DNA from: Cryptomeria japonica
Taxonomy: Eukaryota; Streptophyta; Pinopsida; Cupressales; Cupressaceae
Direction of reading: 5' to 3'
Assembly: GCF_030272615.1 (NCBI RefSeq)
Contig: NC_081406.1
Span: 166,141,521-166,205,520, forward strand
DNA length: 64,000 nt
Under the pieces are notes generated by a model. The model was given only the letters and a program-made list of their open reading frames with translations. It was not told the DNA's origin and did not search any database. Position numbers and translations under genes: made by a program. Positions 33,663 through 44,611 of the stretch are shown one piece after another (position 1 is the stretch's first letter; each line of letters starts with the position of its first letter).

Positions 33663-36600
33663 TCATGGTACAGTTTCTTTCACCCCAAGAAGATCTCGGA
33701 GAAAGTGAAACTTCTACTCAGTGAATGTCTTCATGAATATGTCAGCAATCTGTTGAGACGTGGGACAATACTGTAAATCAATGATGCCATCATGGATCAG
33801 ATCTCGGATGAAGTGCATGTGGATCTCGATGTGCTTTGTCCATTGTCGTTGTACAGGATCTCTACAAACCTTCAATGTACTTTGGTTATCACACCAAATG
33901 ATGATTGGTTGATGAAAACATATACCCAACTCAAAGAGAAAATTTTGCAGCCAAAGAACTTGAATGGTAGTATTGACTGCACCTCGATATTCAACATTTG
34001 TGGATGATAGAGCAATGGATGATTGCTTTTTACTTGACCAGCAAATGGGACCAGAGCCCAAACTAAGAACATATCCTAAAGTGGACTTGCGATCAATGCT
34101 ATCACCAGCCCAATTAGAATCAGTATAGCCAATGAGATCCAAAGTACATCCAACTGAATAATGAATCCCGTAGCTAAGGGTTCCTTGAACATAGTGAAGT
34201 AGACACTTGGCAGCTTTCCAATGCAGTTCATGAGGCTCCTGCATGTATCTGGAAACAACACCCACTACATATGATAGATCTGGATGAGAGTGAGTGAGAT
34301 AAAGAAGACTCCCCACAAGGTGACGATAGAGTGTGCAATCAACCAATGGTGTATCTTGGCCATTCACAAGCTTTACTCTGGACAAGAAAGTTGTGGGTGT
34401 TGGCTTACAATCACTCATGTGAAATCGAGATAGAAGATCCTGTGCATACTTGGATTGAGAAACTTGGACACCTGATTCATTCTGGTTGATTTCAAGACCA
34501 AGAAAAAAGTTGAGGAGACCCATGTCTATCATGGAAAATCTAGCATGCAAAGCTGCTTTGGTTGCAGCAATGGCTTTGACTGAATCACCTGTTATTAGCA
34601 GATCATCTACATAGAGTACTACAAGCAATAGAGAGTCAGATGTTCTCATCATATAAACATTTGGATCAGAATTACATCGCATGAAATTTTGAGACAATAG
34701 ATAAGAATCCATTTTAGCATACCAAGCTCTAGGTGCCTGCTTGAGGCCATAGAGTGACTTCTTGAGTTTGCATACCAATGAGGAATTTTGCACATACCCT
34801 TGTCGCTACTCCATATAGATCTCTTCCTCGAGATCACCATGAAGAAATACATTCTTCACATCCATCTGATGAATATCCCACCTTCTTGCTGCTGCAATTG
34901 CAAGAGCCAAACGAATGGAATCCATTTTTGCCACTGGAGCAAAAGTTTCATCATAGTCAATGCCATGAACCTGCTGAAAGCCTTTGGCTACCAGCCTTGC
35001 TTTGTATCTACTTACATGGCCATCTGCTGATTTCTTTGTTCTATAGACCCATTTACACCTTACAAGTTTGCAATCAGGTGGAAGTGGAACCAAGTCCCAA
35101 GTGTGATTCTTAATGAGAGAATTGTACTCCTCATCCATGGTTGCTTCCCAAAGAGGATTCCCTGCAGCTTTTGGATAAGTCTGAGGATCAGATGCCTGAA
35201 TCATATAGGCATGCATTGGCATGATGGGATCGATAGCTGAAAGTGCATGTGGGGCATCATATATATTAGCCAAGCTCCTAGTCCTTTGATTTTTCACAGG
35301 AGATATTGAATCATCACTAGAAGCCCAATCAAGAACTGCATCTAGATCTGCACATGCATGCTCAAGTTCATCTAGATCAGATTCAAATGTATCAAAAATT
35401 GGATCTGAATGATTGCAAGTATTATCTATGAGATCTATAAGAGGAGGAAGCAAAGAAGTATGGGAATGTGACTCCTGAGATGCATGCATGGGACTTTCAT
35501 CAAAGCAGACACTCCTCTCAATTAAGAGTGTTTCTGTTGAAAGATCTAACAATCTATAGCCCTTTACACCATCTGGGTATCCAACAAAGATGCATTCTTT
35601 TCTTTGAGGCTCTAAAGCTTTCCTTTTCTCTACAGGAATGCGAGCCCATGTGCGTGATCCAAAAATTTGAAAATGGGTCACTTCTGGTTGCATGCCACTC
35701 CATGCTTCAAAAGGTCTCTTTCGTGTGACAGATTTGTGAGGAGATCTATTTTGTATGTATGAAGCACAATTGATTGCTTCAGCCCACAATTTGGAGGGAA
35801 GAGATCTAGCATGCAACATACAACTAGCCATCTCCTTCAAGGATCGGTTCTTCCTCTCAGCTACCCCATTCTGTTGCGGAGTGTAAGGAACTGTGTTCTA
35901 CAACTGTATTCCTGCTTCATCACAAAGATGTTGAATATCATTGTTGACATACTCCCCCCCATTATTTGTGCGGAGGATCTTGATCATTTTGTCTGATTGA
36001 TTCTCCACATGGGCTTTGAAAATCTTGAGATTCTCAAACACCTCAGATTTGAATTTGAGAAAATAAACCCATGTGTATCTTGTGCAATCATCAATGGATG
36101 TTAGGACATATCTAGCTTTACTCATGGAAGGATCAAGAAATGGACCCATCAGATCACTATGAACAAGCTCTAGAGGGGAGGAGGCTCTCCATGCAATCCC
36201 CTTTGGAAATTTTTCTTGTGGATGCTTTCCAAGAGCACAACCTTCACAAACTCCATCAGAAAATTCTATGGTAGGCAAGCCTTTCACCATCCCTTGTTTG
36301 CTCAATTGCTGCATGTATCTAAAGTTCATATGACCAAATCTTTCATGCCAAACTCTACTTTCATCATTTGCATGTGTTAGAAGTAGAATCTGATTTGGCA
36401 ACAAAATCAGTGAAAGTGTACAGATGAGATTGATGATTTGCCTTACCAATAGCAATTTTGGAGTTGTCTTCAATATCAAATATGCTCACAGAATCTGGAG
36501 TGAATTCAACTCTCCTACCGGTGCCAGTGTGGGTCATTTGATAAATAGAGAGAAGATTGACAGAAAGATTTGGAATGTGCAAGACATTCTCAAAACTTCC

Positions 36601-37722
36601 AATTCCCATCTCAACCTTCCCTATTCCAGTTGCTGCTATAGAAGATCCATCTCCCAAGCGAATAGGTGAACCAGAATATGGTTTCAAAGAAGAGAAAACA
36701 TCTTTTGTGGCTGCCATATGGTGTGAAGCTCCGAAGTCTATGATCCATGAATCTGAAGAAGAATGAATAGCAATCAATGCATGAGCATTGTTTCTTGTTT
36801 CTGGTGCTTTTTCTTCCTGCTTATTCTTGGCACCTTCTGGGATAAGGTTACCAAGATTATTTTGTTGAAGTGTTTGTGCCATGAGCTCAATGGTCTTCTT
36901 CATGCATGATGATTCTAGATGGTAACCACGGTTGCAATAGCTACACTTTGATTTGCCCTTTGTGTCCTTCTTTTCTTTTGAGCTGGTAGATCCATCTGGA
37001 GATTTGGGATTTCCTTCCTTTCTTGGATCTAGTTCCTTCTTCCCTTTGCCTTTGGATTGCTGATTGGATTTGGAGTTGTTCTTTCCACTTCCATGCACAA
37101 CAAGTGCATGAGCATTGGAGTTTTTCAATGTGCCCATCTTTATGAGCTTATCTTGCTCATGTATCAAGGACTCAATGAAGGCATCAAGTGTGGGCATCTT
37201 CCAAGTTGCTCTTGTTGTGAGCCTAACCATGTGGAAAGCAGAGACAAATACTGCATATTCTAGACCTAGCTTTGATAGAATAGCAAGGATTAATTTGCTT
37301 TCTTCCTTGGATTTGTCAATACCACATCCTTTAAGCTGAAGCAATAAGGATTTGAACTTTGTGAAGAAATCTTGAATATTATCAAAACTTCTTGGATTTA
37401 ATGAGTTGAACTCATTTTCAAGAATATGACCTCGCATCTCATCTTGCTTTCCAAAGAGTGTCTCCAATTTCTTCCAAATGTCATTTGCAGTTTTGCATGC
37501 CTCAACATGAAACAACAATTCTGGAGATATGGATAAGCATAGAAGACCAAAGGCTTCATCCATTCAATTGAAGTATTTAGACTTTTCAACTGCTGGATTG
37601 GGTTCAACCTCTATATCCATAACTATCCGATAGAGGCCTCTACTTCTTAGCTGAAGCAGAATCTTTGGCTTCCAATCAAAATAGTTGTATGGTGTGAGAA
37701 TAGCAGAGATTGAGAACTCCAT
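33663..37722 (-). pseudogene. Copia gag-pol polyprotein, broken
   Basis: The start ATG is at 37722-37720 (MEFSISAILTPYNYFDWK). Gag is followed by the zinc knuckle CSYCNRGYHLESSC (about 36915-36960). The protease motif reads DFGASHHM, with Phe where Ser/Thr of D-S/T-G is needed. The integrase has WHERFGHM...CEGC (zinc site), Asp in HSDLMGPF, Asn instead of the second Asp in LRTNNGGEY (about 35966) and Glu in PQQNGVAER. The RT has MDVKNVFLHGDLEEEIYM and YVDD (34602-34613); the RNase H has TDSNWAGD, EYRGA and WCDNQST. Breaks are TGA at 37564-37566, a one-base frameshift near 36365-36420, and TAGs at 35898-35900 and 34806-34808. Both TAGs lie where Copia proteins have Gln. The coding end shows another TAG near 33711. 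It could not make an active enzyme set. Confidence 0.95.
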
Positions 37723-37793
37723 TTTTTTTTTTTCAACTCTGATCTTCTATATCTGCAACAAACAAAGATTTTGCTTTTCCTTTCTAACAACCT

Positions 37794-37805
37794 GCTCTAA
37801 TACCA
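37794..37805 (-). promoter_or_regulatory. Primer binding site of the Copia element
   Basis: GCTCTAATACCA on the plus strand reads TGGTATTAGAGC on the element strand, one C-to-T change from the initiator Met tRNA site TGGTATCAGAGC. It touches the 5' LTR. Confidence 0.9.
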
Positions 37806-38153
37806 TGTGAAATAAATGCAGCTGTAGCTGCACGGTGTAGGATAGATCTGCTAGAAGAAAAAAGAAAAACAGAGTTTGCAGGAAAAAAATACAGAGCATA
37901 AAAACAGTGTTATTGATATTAACTGTTGCAATACTATTTGAATTACAATATACAATCAAATGCAAAAGATCACCGTAGAAACTGAGAAGACTGAAATCAG
38001 GAGCCTTAATTCAGGCAGAAAACAGTGGATGTGAACAAAACAGAGCTCAGTGATCCATAGTCTGCGGTAAAGAACTAAATGTGTTGAAGTTGTTGTGATC
38101 CACAGTCAGCAGTAGTCGAACAATGAACTTGCAGTTGGAATTAACCACCAACA
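37806..38153 (-). repeat. 5' LTR of the Copia element
   Basis: It is 348 bp with the same ends as the other LTR (TGTGAAAT ... ACCAACA), followed by the target duplication CAAAT. Confidence 0.96.
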
Positions 38154-38158
38154 CAAAT

Positions 38159-39353
38159 AAAGGTTGACCTATATTTTTTTGGTTCCTCCACAACTGCAAT
38201 TTAATACATCTCGGTAAACATGGATAGAATTATTGGATGATACCACTTAATGTTTGTAGTGTTGCCTCGACACTACTCATTCTTGCTACTCAATTCTACA
38301 GGTGGCTTATTTACATGCATTGATTAAATTCTAATAAGATTGATATCATTATTATATCACCATCCTTGGCCTTGATAGCTCCCAAATTGGGCTTGTCATA
38401 AGAATAAGTACATGCAAGAGGCTTGGGCAATTATTCCTTTCGATTTTTCATCTTTTCCAACACAAAATATGGCCGCCAACTTCTATTTTTTTAATTGCCT
38501 CTGCATTAAACTTTTGTAAGGCAGAATGGTTCACACATGCAAATCACAATCGCCTATATATTCTAGTCTAGCTCCCAAGTTGGGGAATATTGTGTTTTGG
38601 TGCTTTACATTTATTTCTTTCTCTACAAGCTAGTACAGTTTAGCTCTTCTTCGTTATAATAGGGGACCTCATTGCAATTAGAGTACTCATATGTGGGTGT
38701 TTACTCTGGTCCTCTGCAAATGGATTATTATCATGTTCACCTCCCTCTCTATTTTTGAGAATGTCGCGACCACTATTCCTATAATTCTAAAAAAATTAGG
38801 CATGGTAATTCAATTATATTCTCCTCAACTTGAAAAGGCCATTTGAGAAATCATTGGGAAGCATTGGCCCAATACCAACCCCTCTACTCTCTTATTGGAA
38901 GTTCCTTCTTAGTTCTTAACGGTGTATGGACAAGCTACAGGACACTCGCATGGTAAAGGTGGTGGCTATGGTTTACATTCAGCCACACATCTTCTCTCTC
39001 CCTGCAATTGATAATGCACTTCTCAATTACTCTTATATTGCTGGTGATTTCACTGTTGGGGGATTCTTAGAAATTAATGATATTGTATCTAACGGGTTTT
39101 ATGTTGAGCTCTTGTTTGTTATTATAAAAATAGGCCTGTGATGTATACAATGTTACTCTCCTTGATTTGGAGCGGATGTTGGATTATGTGGATGTTGGTG
39201 TGATGGCAATGGCACTGGACTGTTGCGTTGGTCTCCATAAACTTTTGAGCCTTACGACTCAATCGGATGAGCTAGAATTGAGAATTCCTCCTCTACAGTA
39301 AATTTTACCTATCGTGGGTCTAAGAAATTGGTGGTTCCCTTTAGTTTATGATA
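38159..39353. other. Gene-free stretch
   Basis: A frame at 38926-39141 has no domain I recognise. It does not clearly resemble the LINE-linked ORF, although the position downstream of a LINE RNase H made me look for it. Confidence 0.4.
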
Positions 39354-39423
39354 TGATGGGGAAGGGATCTATGACAAATGTTGCTAAGTGATGGGGAAGG
39401 GATCTATGACAAATGTTGCTAAG
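39354..39423. repeat. Perfect 35-bp tandem duplication
   Basis: TGATGGGGAAGGGATCTATG starts two identical 35-base copies at 39354 and 39389. Confidence 0.95.
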
Positions 39424-40276
39424 TGAATGTGCATAAAGTGAACAAAACCTTAATGTCTTAAATTTCATTTAAAGCTCATAAAAAGACATTAAATAAGTGA
39501 GCAATAGGAACAATAAAGAGAGATAATTATGACACTAAACAAAGAGAGAGGAGAGGAGACAAAATTGATTACAGAGTTCGTTCCAGTAGACTACGTCTCT
39601 GGGTCTATCTCAACTGAGTGACCAATCCATTAAAATACCAAATGCTTCAGTACAAATTCTGAGAAGAAAGAGTTTTCAACCTGCAACAAGAATTTGTAAC
39701 AAAAAGCTGAACACTGTCGCCCTCCAAAAGGCTCACAAAGGCCTACAAAGGGTTACAGAGATTGCAGAATTACAGCATAGAAATCTGCGACAGAAAAGTC
39801 TACAACTCTCTCATAATGTTCTCAAAATATTTTTGCATAGTTTGGCTATCTCCTCTTCAAGGAAATCTCCCTCACAATCTCCATAGTTTAATTCTCGTCA
39901 AGAGAATTCTCTCCACCAACTCCCATCTCCGAATTTGCTCCAAATTCTCTCATGTTCTCGATTTCAAAAATCACCCCCCTAAATATTATTTTGCATGCTA
40001 AATGTGGTTAAATAATATCCCCATATCCACTAATTTAGGTCTTTAAACCTAATTAAAACCCCCTCACAAAATTTTAAACCTCACAATTGAAATATTATGC
40101 CCTTAAAAATCTTGAGCTGGTTAGGGAGGTTAATATTTCATGGCTCATGTTATTCGAGCCTTGAACAACCTTCCAAAAATTACATGTTTTGGGTATGATT
40201 TTAGCTATATCAAATTCCCTATCTTTTTGGGGTTAAAATTTGATGCATAGCCTGCTATATTCTCCTTGATTCCATG
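39389..40276 (-). mobile_element. Possible solo LTR
   Basis: The stretch starts TGATGGGG and ends CCCATCACA, an inverted terminal match typical of LTR ends. It contains LTR-like text such as AGAGTTCGTTCCAGTAGACT. There is no target duplication I can show and no internal domain, so this is tentative. Confidence 0.3.
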
Positions 40277-40819
40277 GCCCATCACAAACTATAAACAAGA
40301 TAAATATTTCTCACCATTTATTGTGAAATGCTTGTGGGTGTAGTGGTAGTGTGGACCATGTGGAAGGATAAGGGTAGGCAGCTCGAACCGCTTGGCCCTG
40401 CAAAATCGTAAATATTCTAATTTAAATACAATTCATGCCCATTATAGTTTAGAGAGAACCGTGTCGCACAATGGTGGAGAGTGAAAATAGGAGGTGAGAG
40501 GTTATCCTCCTGGATCAGTTTAGTTGTTGTTCCTTCAATTTTTGTAATGCTTAGCTATTGTCATTTTGGCAATCTGCTTTGAATCTTATTAAGTCATGGA
40601 GGTGGTTGAGTGTATCTTGTGGTTTTTGGGTCGTGGCTTCTATTGCCATTTTGGTTGATATACATCTTTCAATCATATATACTTTGGTCTCTATTGTAAT
40701 GGGTTTTGCATAGGTCTATAATGGGTTTTGCACAAGTTCTTAGACCATCTTGGGGCTTTTCGATGATTTTATGTTGTCCTTCCTTTCGGATTGCAATTTC
40801 TATTGATTTTTATTAATAA

Positions 40820-41270
40820 AATATTTTAGTGGCTAGAATTGGTGGAATTGGTCGGAACAATTTGAGGAATGTTCAGTTTATCTTCTTTGTTTATAAAGGT
40901 CTTCATATTAATAATCGGATGGAGGCTCTTGCTATTTTATATGTTTTTGAGTGTGCTTATGCTCTTAGATGGAGTACGCTTATTTGTGAATTGGATTCAC
41001 AAGTGGTGGTGCATTATTTGACTCGACAAAATTATGAAGATTTTAATTGGCAACTGGTTTTAGTTGTCAACCATATTCTTAATTTGTGTGCTTCTTTGGA
41101 TTCTATTACTTTCATGTATATCCCTAGCAAATGGAATGGTGTGGTAGATTTTCTGACCAAATGGGCCTCCAATCAAATGAATAACTGGAACATTATGGAT
41201 AGGGGTCAATTACCCTTGGATTTATCACAACAGTTGGCTCACTTTGGGGATCTTGATAGGGTTGTTTGAT
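40820..41270 (+). pseudogene. LINE RNase H relic
   Basis: The open frame 40829-41269 has NNRMEALAILYVFECA (Glu), LICELDSQVVVHYLTRQN (second Asp) and YIPSKWNGVVDFLTKWAS (last Asp), the order of a LINE RNase H. The first Asp block is replaced by ARIGGIGRNN and is not recognisable. Unlike the relics at 20-571 and 5285-6300 no LINE-linked ORF follows. It is a 5'-truncated, decayed copy. Confidence 0.7.
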
Positions 41271-41723
41271 GCCCTTGCTTTGTTCTTCTTCTAGTTTGAA
41301 TAAATTTTTGTTAGCATTTGATGTTCCGGTGATGCTCCAGTTGAGATTGGTAGTCTCTGAGGATTGCAAATTCTTAGGAGTTGTCATTGATGGTAACTCA
41401 GCCTGTTGATTTGATCCAGCATGAAGTTCTGGTTAACCAGTAATCTAGAGTATGTCTTCTATGATCATTTTGCCCAATGAAGCTCAATGTATAGGTTTGA
41501 AAGCACTTTTGATTTTTTTGTGAAACAAATTTTGGAATTTATGATTAGGGTTGATTGGTTAAGTATCAAAAGCCTGTTATAATGCAAATCCACCCTTCGA
41601 TATTGATTATGTCACTTGTTTGAAGATCTGGTATCCGGAAGAGCAACACAGCAAAGTATTATTCATGTTTGATGATGTAGTGTGTGTATGGATTGTTTAA
41701 GTTAATTTTGGTGGTTGGAATTG
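41271..41723. other. Gene-free spacer before an LTR
   Basis: This may be LINE 3' tail sequence after the RNase H relic. There is no other feature. Confidence 0.4.
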
Positions 41724-42506
41724 TGTTGGGGAGCTATGTGAGACCTATATGAAGCATGTGATAATGTGTTTTGGGTCCAATGTACAAATTTTTTGATAAG
41801 ATTGAAGCCGACATGTAACTACAAAATTTTTGATAAGATTGAAGCCGACTTGCAGTTACATGTTTCATGTTGCATCTTATGCAATTTTTGGAAGCCAACC
41901 TATGGGAGATTAATCTTGCTAATCCAGATATATAAGACCATTTGAGTTAATGGATTAGTAGTAGAAAAAATCATAAGTGTGGTGTATTTGGAGCGATTGA
42001 CAATTTCACATGTGCACTTAGAAGTGTGTTGATCCGATAGAGCAGTTTAGCGGAATAGTGAAACAGATCATTTTGTGCCTAACTGGAACTGATATTTGGC
42101 ATATAGTCATATGCTATTTTCTAGTTCTGCACTTATTGTAATCAGTTTGTAATCTCTTGTAATGCATTGATCCTTCCTCAAGGGTTGTATCCCTATTTTG
42201 TAACTTGAGTGGTGAACTCTAGGCAGTGTGCCTGAATGCAAGTGCATTCCCCTCATGTAATATTGTTTTGCTACTGGTCATAGTGGAATAATATTATGGG
42301 TTCAAATCCCACTGTGGTTTTTCTGATTTGGGTTTCCACGTAAAAATCTTGGTGTTATGATTTTGTGGTTGATTATCTTGTGTTTCTGCATTTTACTTTC
42401 TTGCATATGCTTTTAGTGGTTTGAGATTAAGTCAAAAAAAAATTATTATTGGTAGATCATTGATTCACCCACACCCCCCCCCCCTTCTTAGTGATCCTTG
42501 ATTCCA
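41724..42506 (+). repeat. Copia-type 5' LTR
   Basis: The right end is secure: ATTCCA ends at 42506, five bases before a primer binding site. It carries GGGTTTCCACGTAAAAATCT, a common plant Copia R/U5 block, and the C-rich hairpin. The left end at TGTTGGGG is the best TG start but is not proven. A 29-base phrase with TTTTTTGATAAGATTGAAGC is tandemly repeated at 41785-41850. Confidence 0.65.
42455..42496 (+). promoter_or_regulatory. C-loop stem-loop near LTR 3' end
   Basis: GATCATTGA (42455-42463) pairs with TTAGTGATC (42488-42496) at all nine positions as RNA, with two G-U wobbles. The loop holds 11 consecutive C. Confidence 0.6.
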
Positions 42507-42511
42507 ATAAT

Positions 42512-42523
42512 TGGTATCAGAGC
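42512..42523 (+). promoter_or_regulatory. Primer binding site, initiator Met tRNA
   Basis: TGGTATCAGAGC is the exact 12-base sequence complementary to the 3' end of initiator Met tRNA used by many plant Copia elements. Confidence 0.92.
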
Positions 42524-42577
42524 CTAGTTTCTCTGAGGAAGCCTAACCGTTTGAGGAAGGTCCAGGAGATTGAATCA

Positions 42578-43735
42578 ATGGATTCCAGTTTGCAGAGATA
42601 GCTTTGTGTGGCTCTTGAGGATCTTGATGCAACAAGAAATGAGATAAGTTCCTTAAAGATAAACCCGATTGCAGCTGAAAACTTCATTAATTATTTGAAA
42701 GATCGGGTCAATATTTCAAGAGACAAGAGGAAAGAGTTGATGGACAAGCTAAAAGAGAAAGAAGAACAAAGCATGGAGAATCATAACAAGTCTGATGAAT
42801 GTGACAAACTTGCTAGAGAGAATGTTGCATTGAAGAATGAGATACAATCCATTGTGATGAAGCTAACTAAGGAGATTGAAGACCGAAAGAAGAATGAAGA
42901 AAGTCTGACTCAATCACTGAAAGACAGATCAAATGAATGCTTCAGACTTACCTATGAGAATGATTAGTTGAAGCTTGAGTTGACACAATCAAGGAATGAT
43001 GGACAAGAACTTGAAAGACATATTGTTGCCCTAAGGTATGAACTTGTTACTACAAATGAATACAAAGACAAATTCAAAGCTAACTCAAAAAGGATGGATG
43101 AGATGCTAGATAGTCAGAGACATGGAAAAGACATGAGAGGACTTGGATATGAAAAAGGTCAATCATCCGGTTTCAGATAGAGCAATACAAACCCTAAGAA
43201 CAAAAATCCTCTGGTAAGACAACCTAATGTCTATAAATTCAATGGTAGATGTTTACTTGCAATAAATTTGGTCATATGGAAAATAAATGTAGAAGTAGGA
43301 TGAATAATGGAATGAACTATATAATCAATGGTCCTAACTTTATCGGTCAATTTTTAATATACAATAATTTTGGTCACAAGTCAAATATGTGCAGAGAAGT
43401 AATGAACAATTTTTAGAACAAGATATGTTATGCTTGTGGGATGTTTTGACATATCTCTAACCAATGCAGGATGAGACCAAATTAGATGAATTTCAAACCT
43501 TTGTAGAGAAATGTTATCTTTCATTCATGCAACAAGATTGGTCACATTACAAAATACTACAAAAGAAAGAATAATGGTCTAGTAAACAAAAGTAAATTAG
43601 ATGAGAAAGGCAAAATAAAAGTAGATGAAATCAGAGATCAACATAAGAAAATATGAATAAAGAAAGAAGATTCCAATGTAAAGAATGGCTCCATACCTCC
43701 ATTCGATGATGGAAACTCATCCGGTAACTAGCGCT
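42578..43735 (+). pseudogene. Copia gag with coiled coil and decayed zinc knuckles
   Basis: The ATG at 42578 lies 55 bases after the primer binding site. The first 200 codons form a Lys/Glu-rich coiled coil (LKINPIAAENFINYLKDR, KRKELMDKLKEKEEQ, IVALRYELVTTNEYKDKF) and end RHGKDMRGLGYEKGQSSGF, a motif seen before the zinc knuckles of such gag proteins. TAG stops occur at 42599-42601, 42965-42967 and 43178-43180 in the same frame. After a frameshift, four knuckle-like blocks follow at 43245-43570: CNKFGHMENKC, NNFGHKSNMC, CYACGMF-stop-HISNQC and CNKIGHITKYY. No protease, integrase or RT follows. It is an internally deleted element or a gag-only derivative. Confidence 0.7.
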
Positions 43736-43740
43736 TTTTG

Positions 43741-43753
43741 GCTTTAGGGGGAG
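43741..43753 (+). promoter_or_regulatory. Possible polypurine tract
   Basis: TTTAGGGGGAG looks like the tract before a Copia 3' LTR, but no matching LTR follows. Confidence 0.4.
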
Positions 43754-44136
43754 TTTTTCATGCAGATTCATAGAACCCCCTCTTCAAAGATCTATAACTA
43801 ATTTTGGAAGGTTGCAGAAAGTTTAAATCATGCATGCAAATGTTATCCGAAAGATTGGATGAAGATTTGAGGCTCTAGTAAGTGATTTCATGAATATCAT
43901 GATAACTAATTGAAGCATTTATTACAACACAGAATTAGTTTTTCAAAGGTTAAAAGGACATTTCAAAGATTTATTTTTTACAACGTGACCAAGAGAATAG
44001 AGTAGTACAACGCAATGAAGTGATTTGGCGATCTAAACCAAGCTTATAGTGATCTGAAGGGAAACTCTTCCACTCGGTTGTGAATTAAGGCATTTATCTG
44101 TTTTGTGAAGCTAACATTTTTAAACCCTAGATTGAA
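43754..44136. other. Gene-free stretch
   Basis: No LTR match to 41724-42506 and no gene are seen here. Confidence 0.4.
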
Positions 44137-44611
44137 ATGGCATTGGTATCTAGAATTTCTACCCCATTGGTTTTTGAGATCAAGGATAGAGCCAGACCTG
44201 TTTTCAAGAAAAACCCTTACAAGTCTATTGAAGATGATCCAGAAAGGAGCATTTTCTTTGGTGCCTTACGACATCCTTCACAATGAGGACATTAGGACAT
44301 ACATCCATTGTGATATTGAGGATCTTGGCAACACTGATATGCTGACCTTGTATAAAAAAACATTTGGCAGACAACTTGGATAACCTCAAACCAAAATATA
44401 AGGTTCTTCAGGATAAGAGTTTTTTTGCAGTTCATCCATTTTCCTTTGTTCGATGAAGCAGAGTGTATATGGTATATCCTTAGTCAATTCCATGATGAAT
44501 TCATATGGCTTGATAGGCCTCATAAGATCACTAAACAAGCAATTCGAGTTGTGGCATGCCTAAGTGAAACCGGTGAAGTACCCAGCCTAAGAAAATTATT
44601 GAATAACAGAG

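Larger units (their letters stand above)
33196..38153 (-). mobile_element. Complete Copia LTR retrotransposon, minus strand
   Basis: The element is 4958 bp, with LTRs of exactly 348 bp at both ends and the 5-bp target duplication CAAAT at 33191-33195 and 38154-38158. Between them, on the minus strand, lie a primer binding site, one gag-pol region in Copia order (gag, protease, integrase, RT, RNase H) and a polypurine tract. By my count the LTRs differ at 13 of 348 positions (about 4%), mostly transitions, so the insertion is old. The gag-pol has three internal stops and one frameshift. It is the best-preserved element of the window. Confidence 0.96.

Noticed and set aside
38926-39141. Possible third copy of the LINE-linked ORF
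   Set aside because: I tried to align it with the LLNHF domain and found no consistent match.
42299-42313. GGGTTCAAATCCCAC, like a tRNA T-arm
   Set aside because: There is no acceptor stem, D-arm or anticodon arm around it; it belongs to the Copia LTR.
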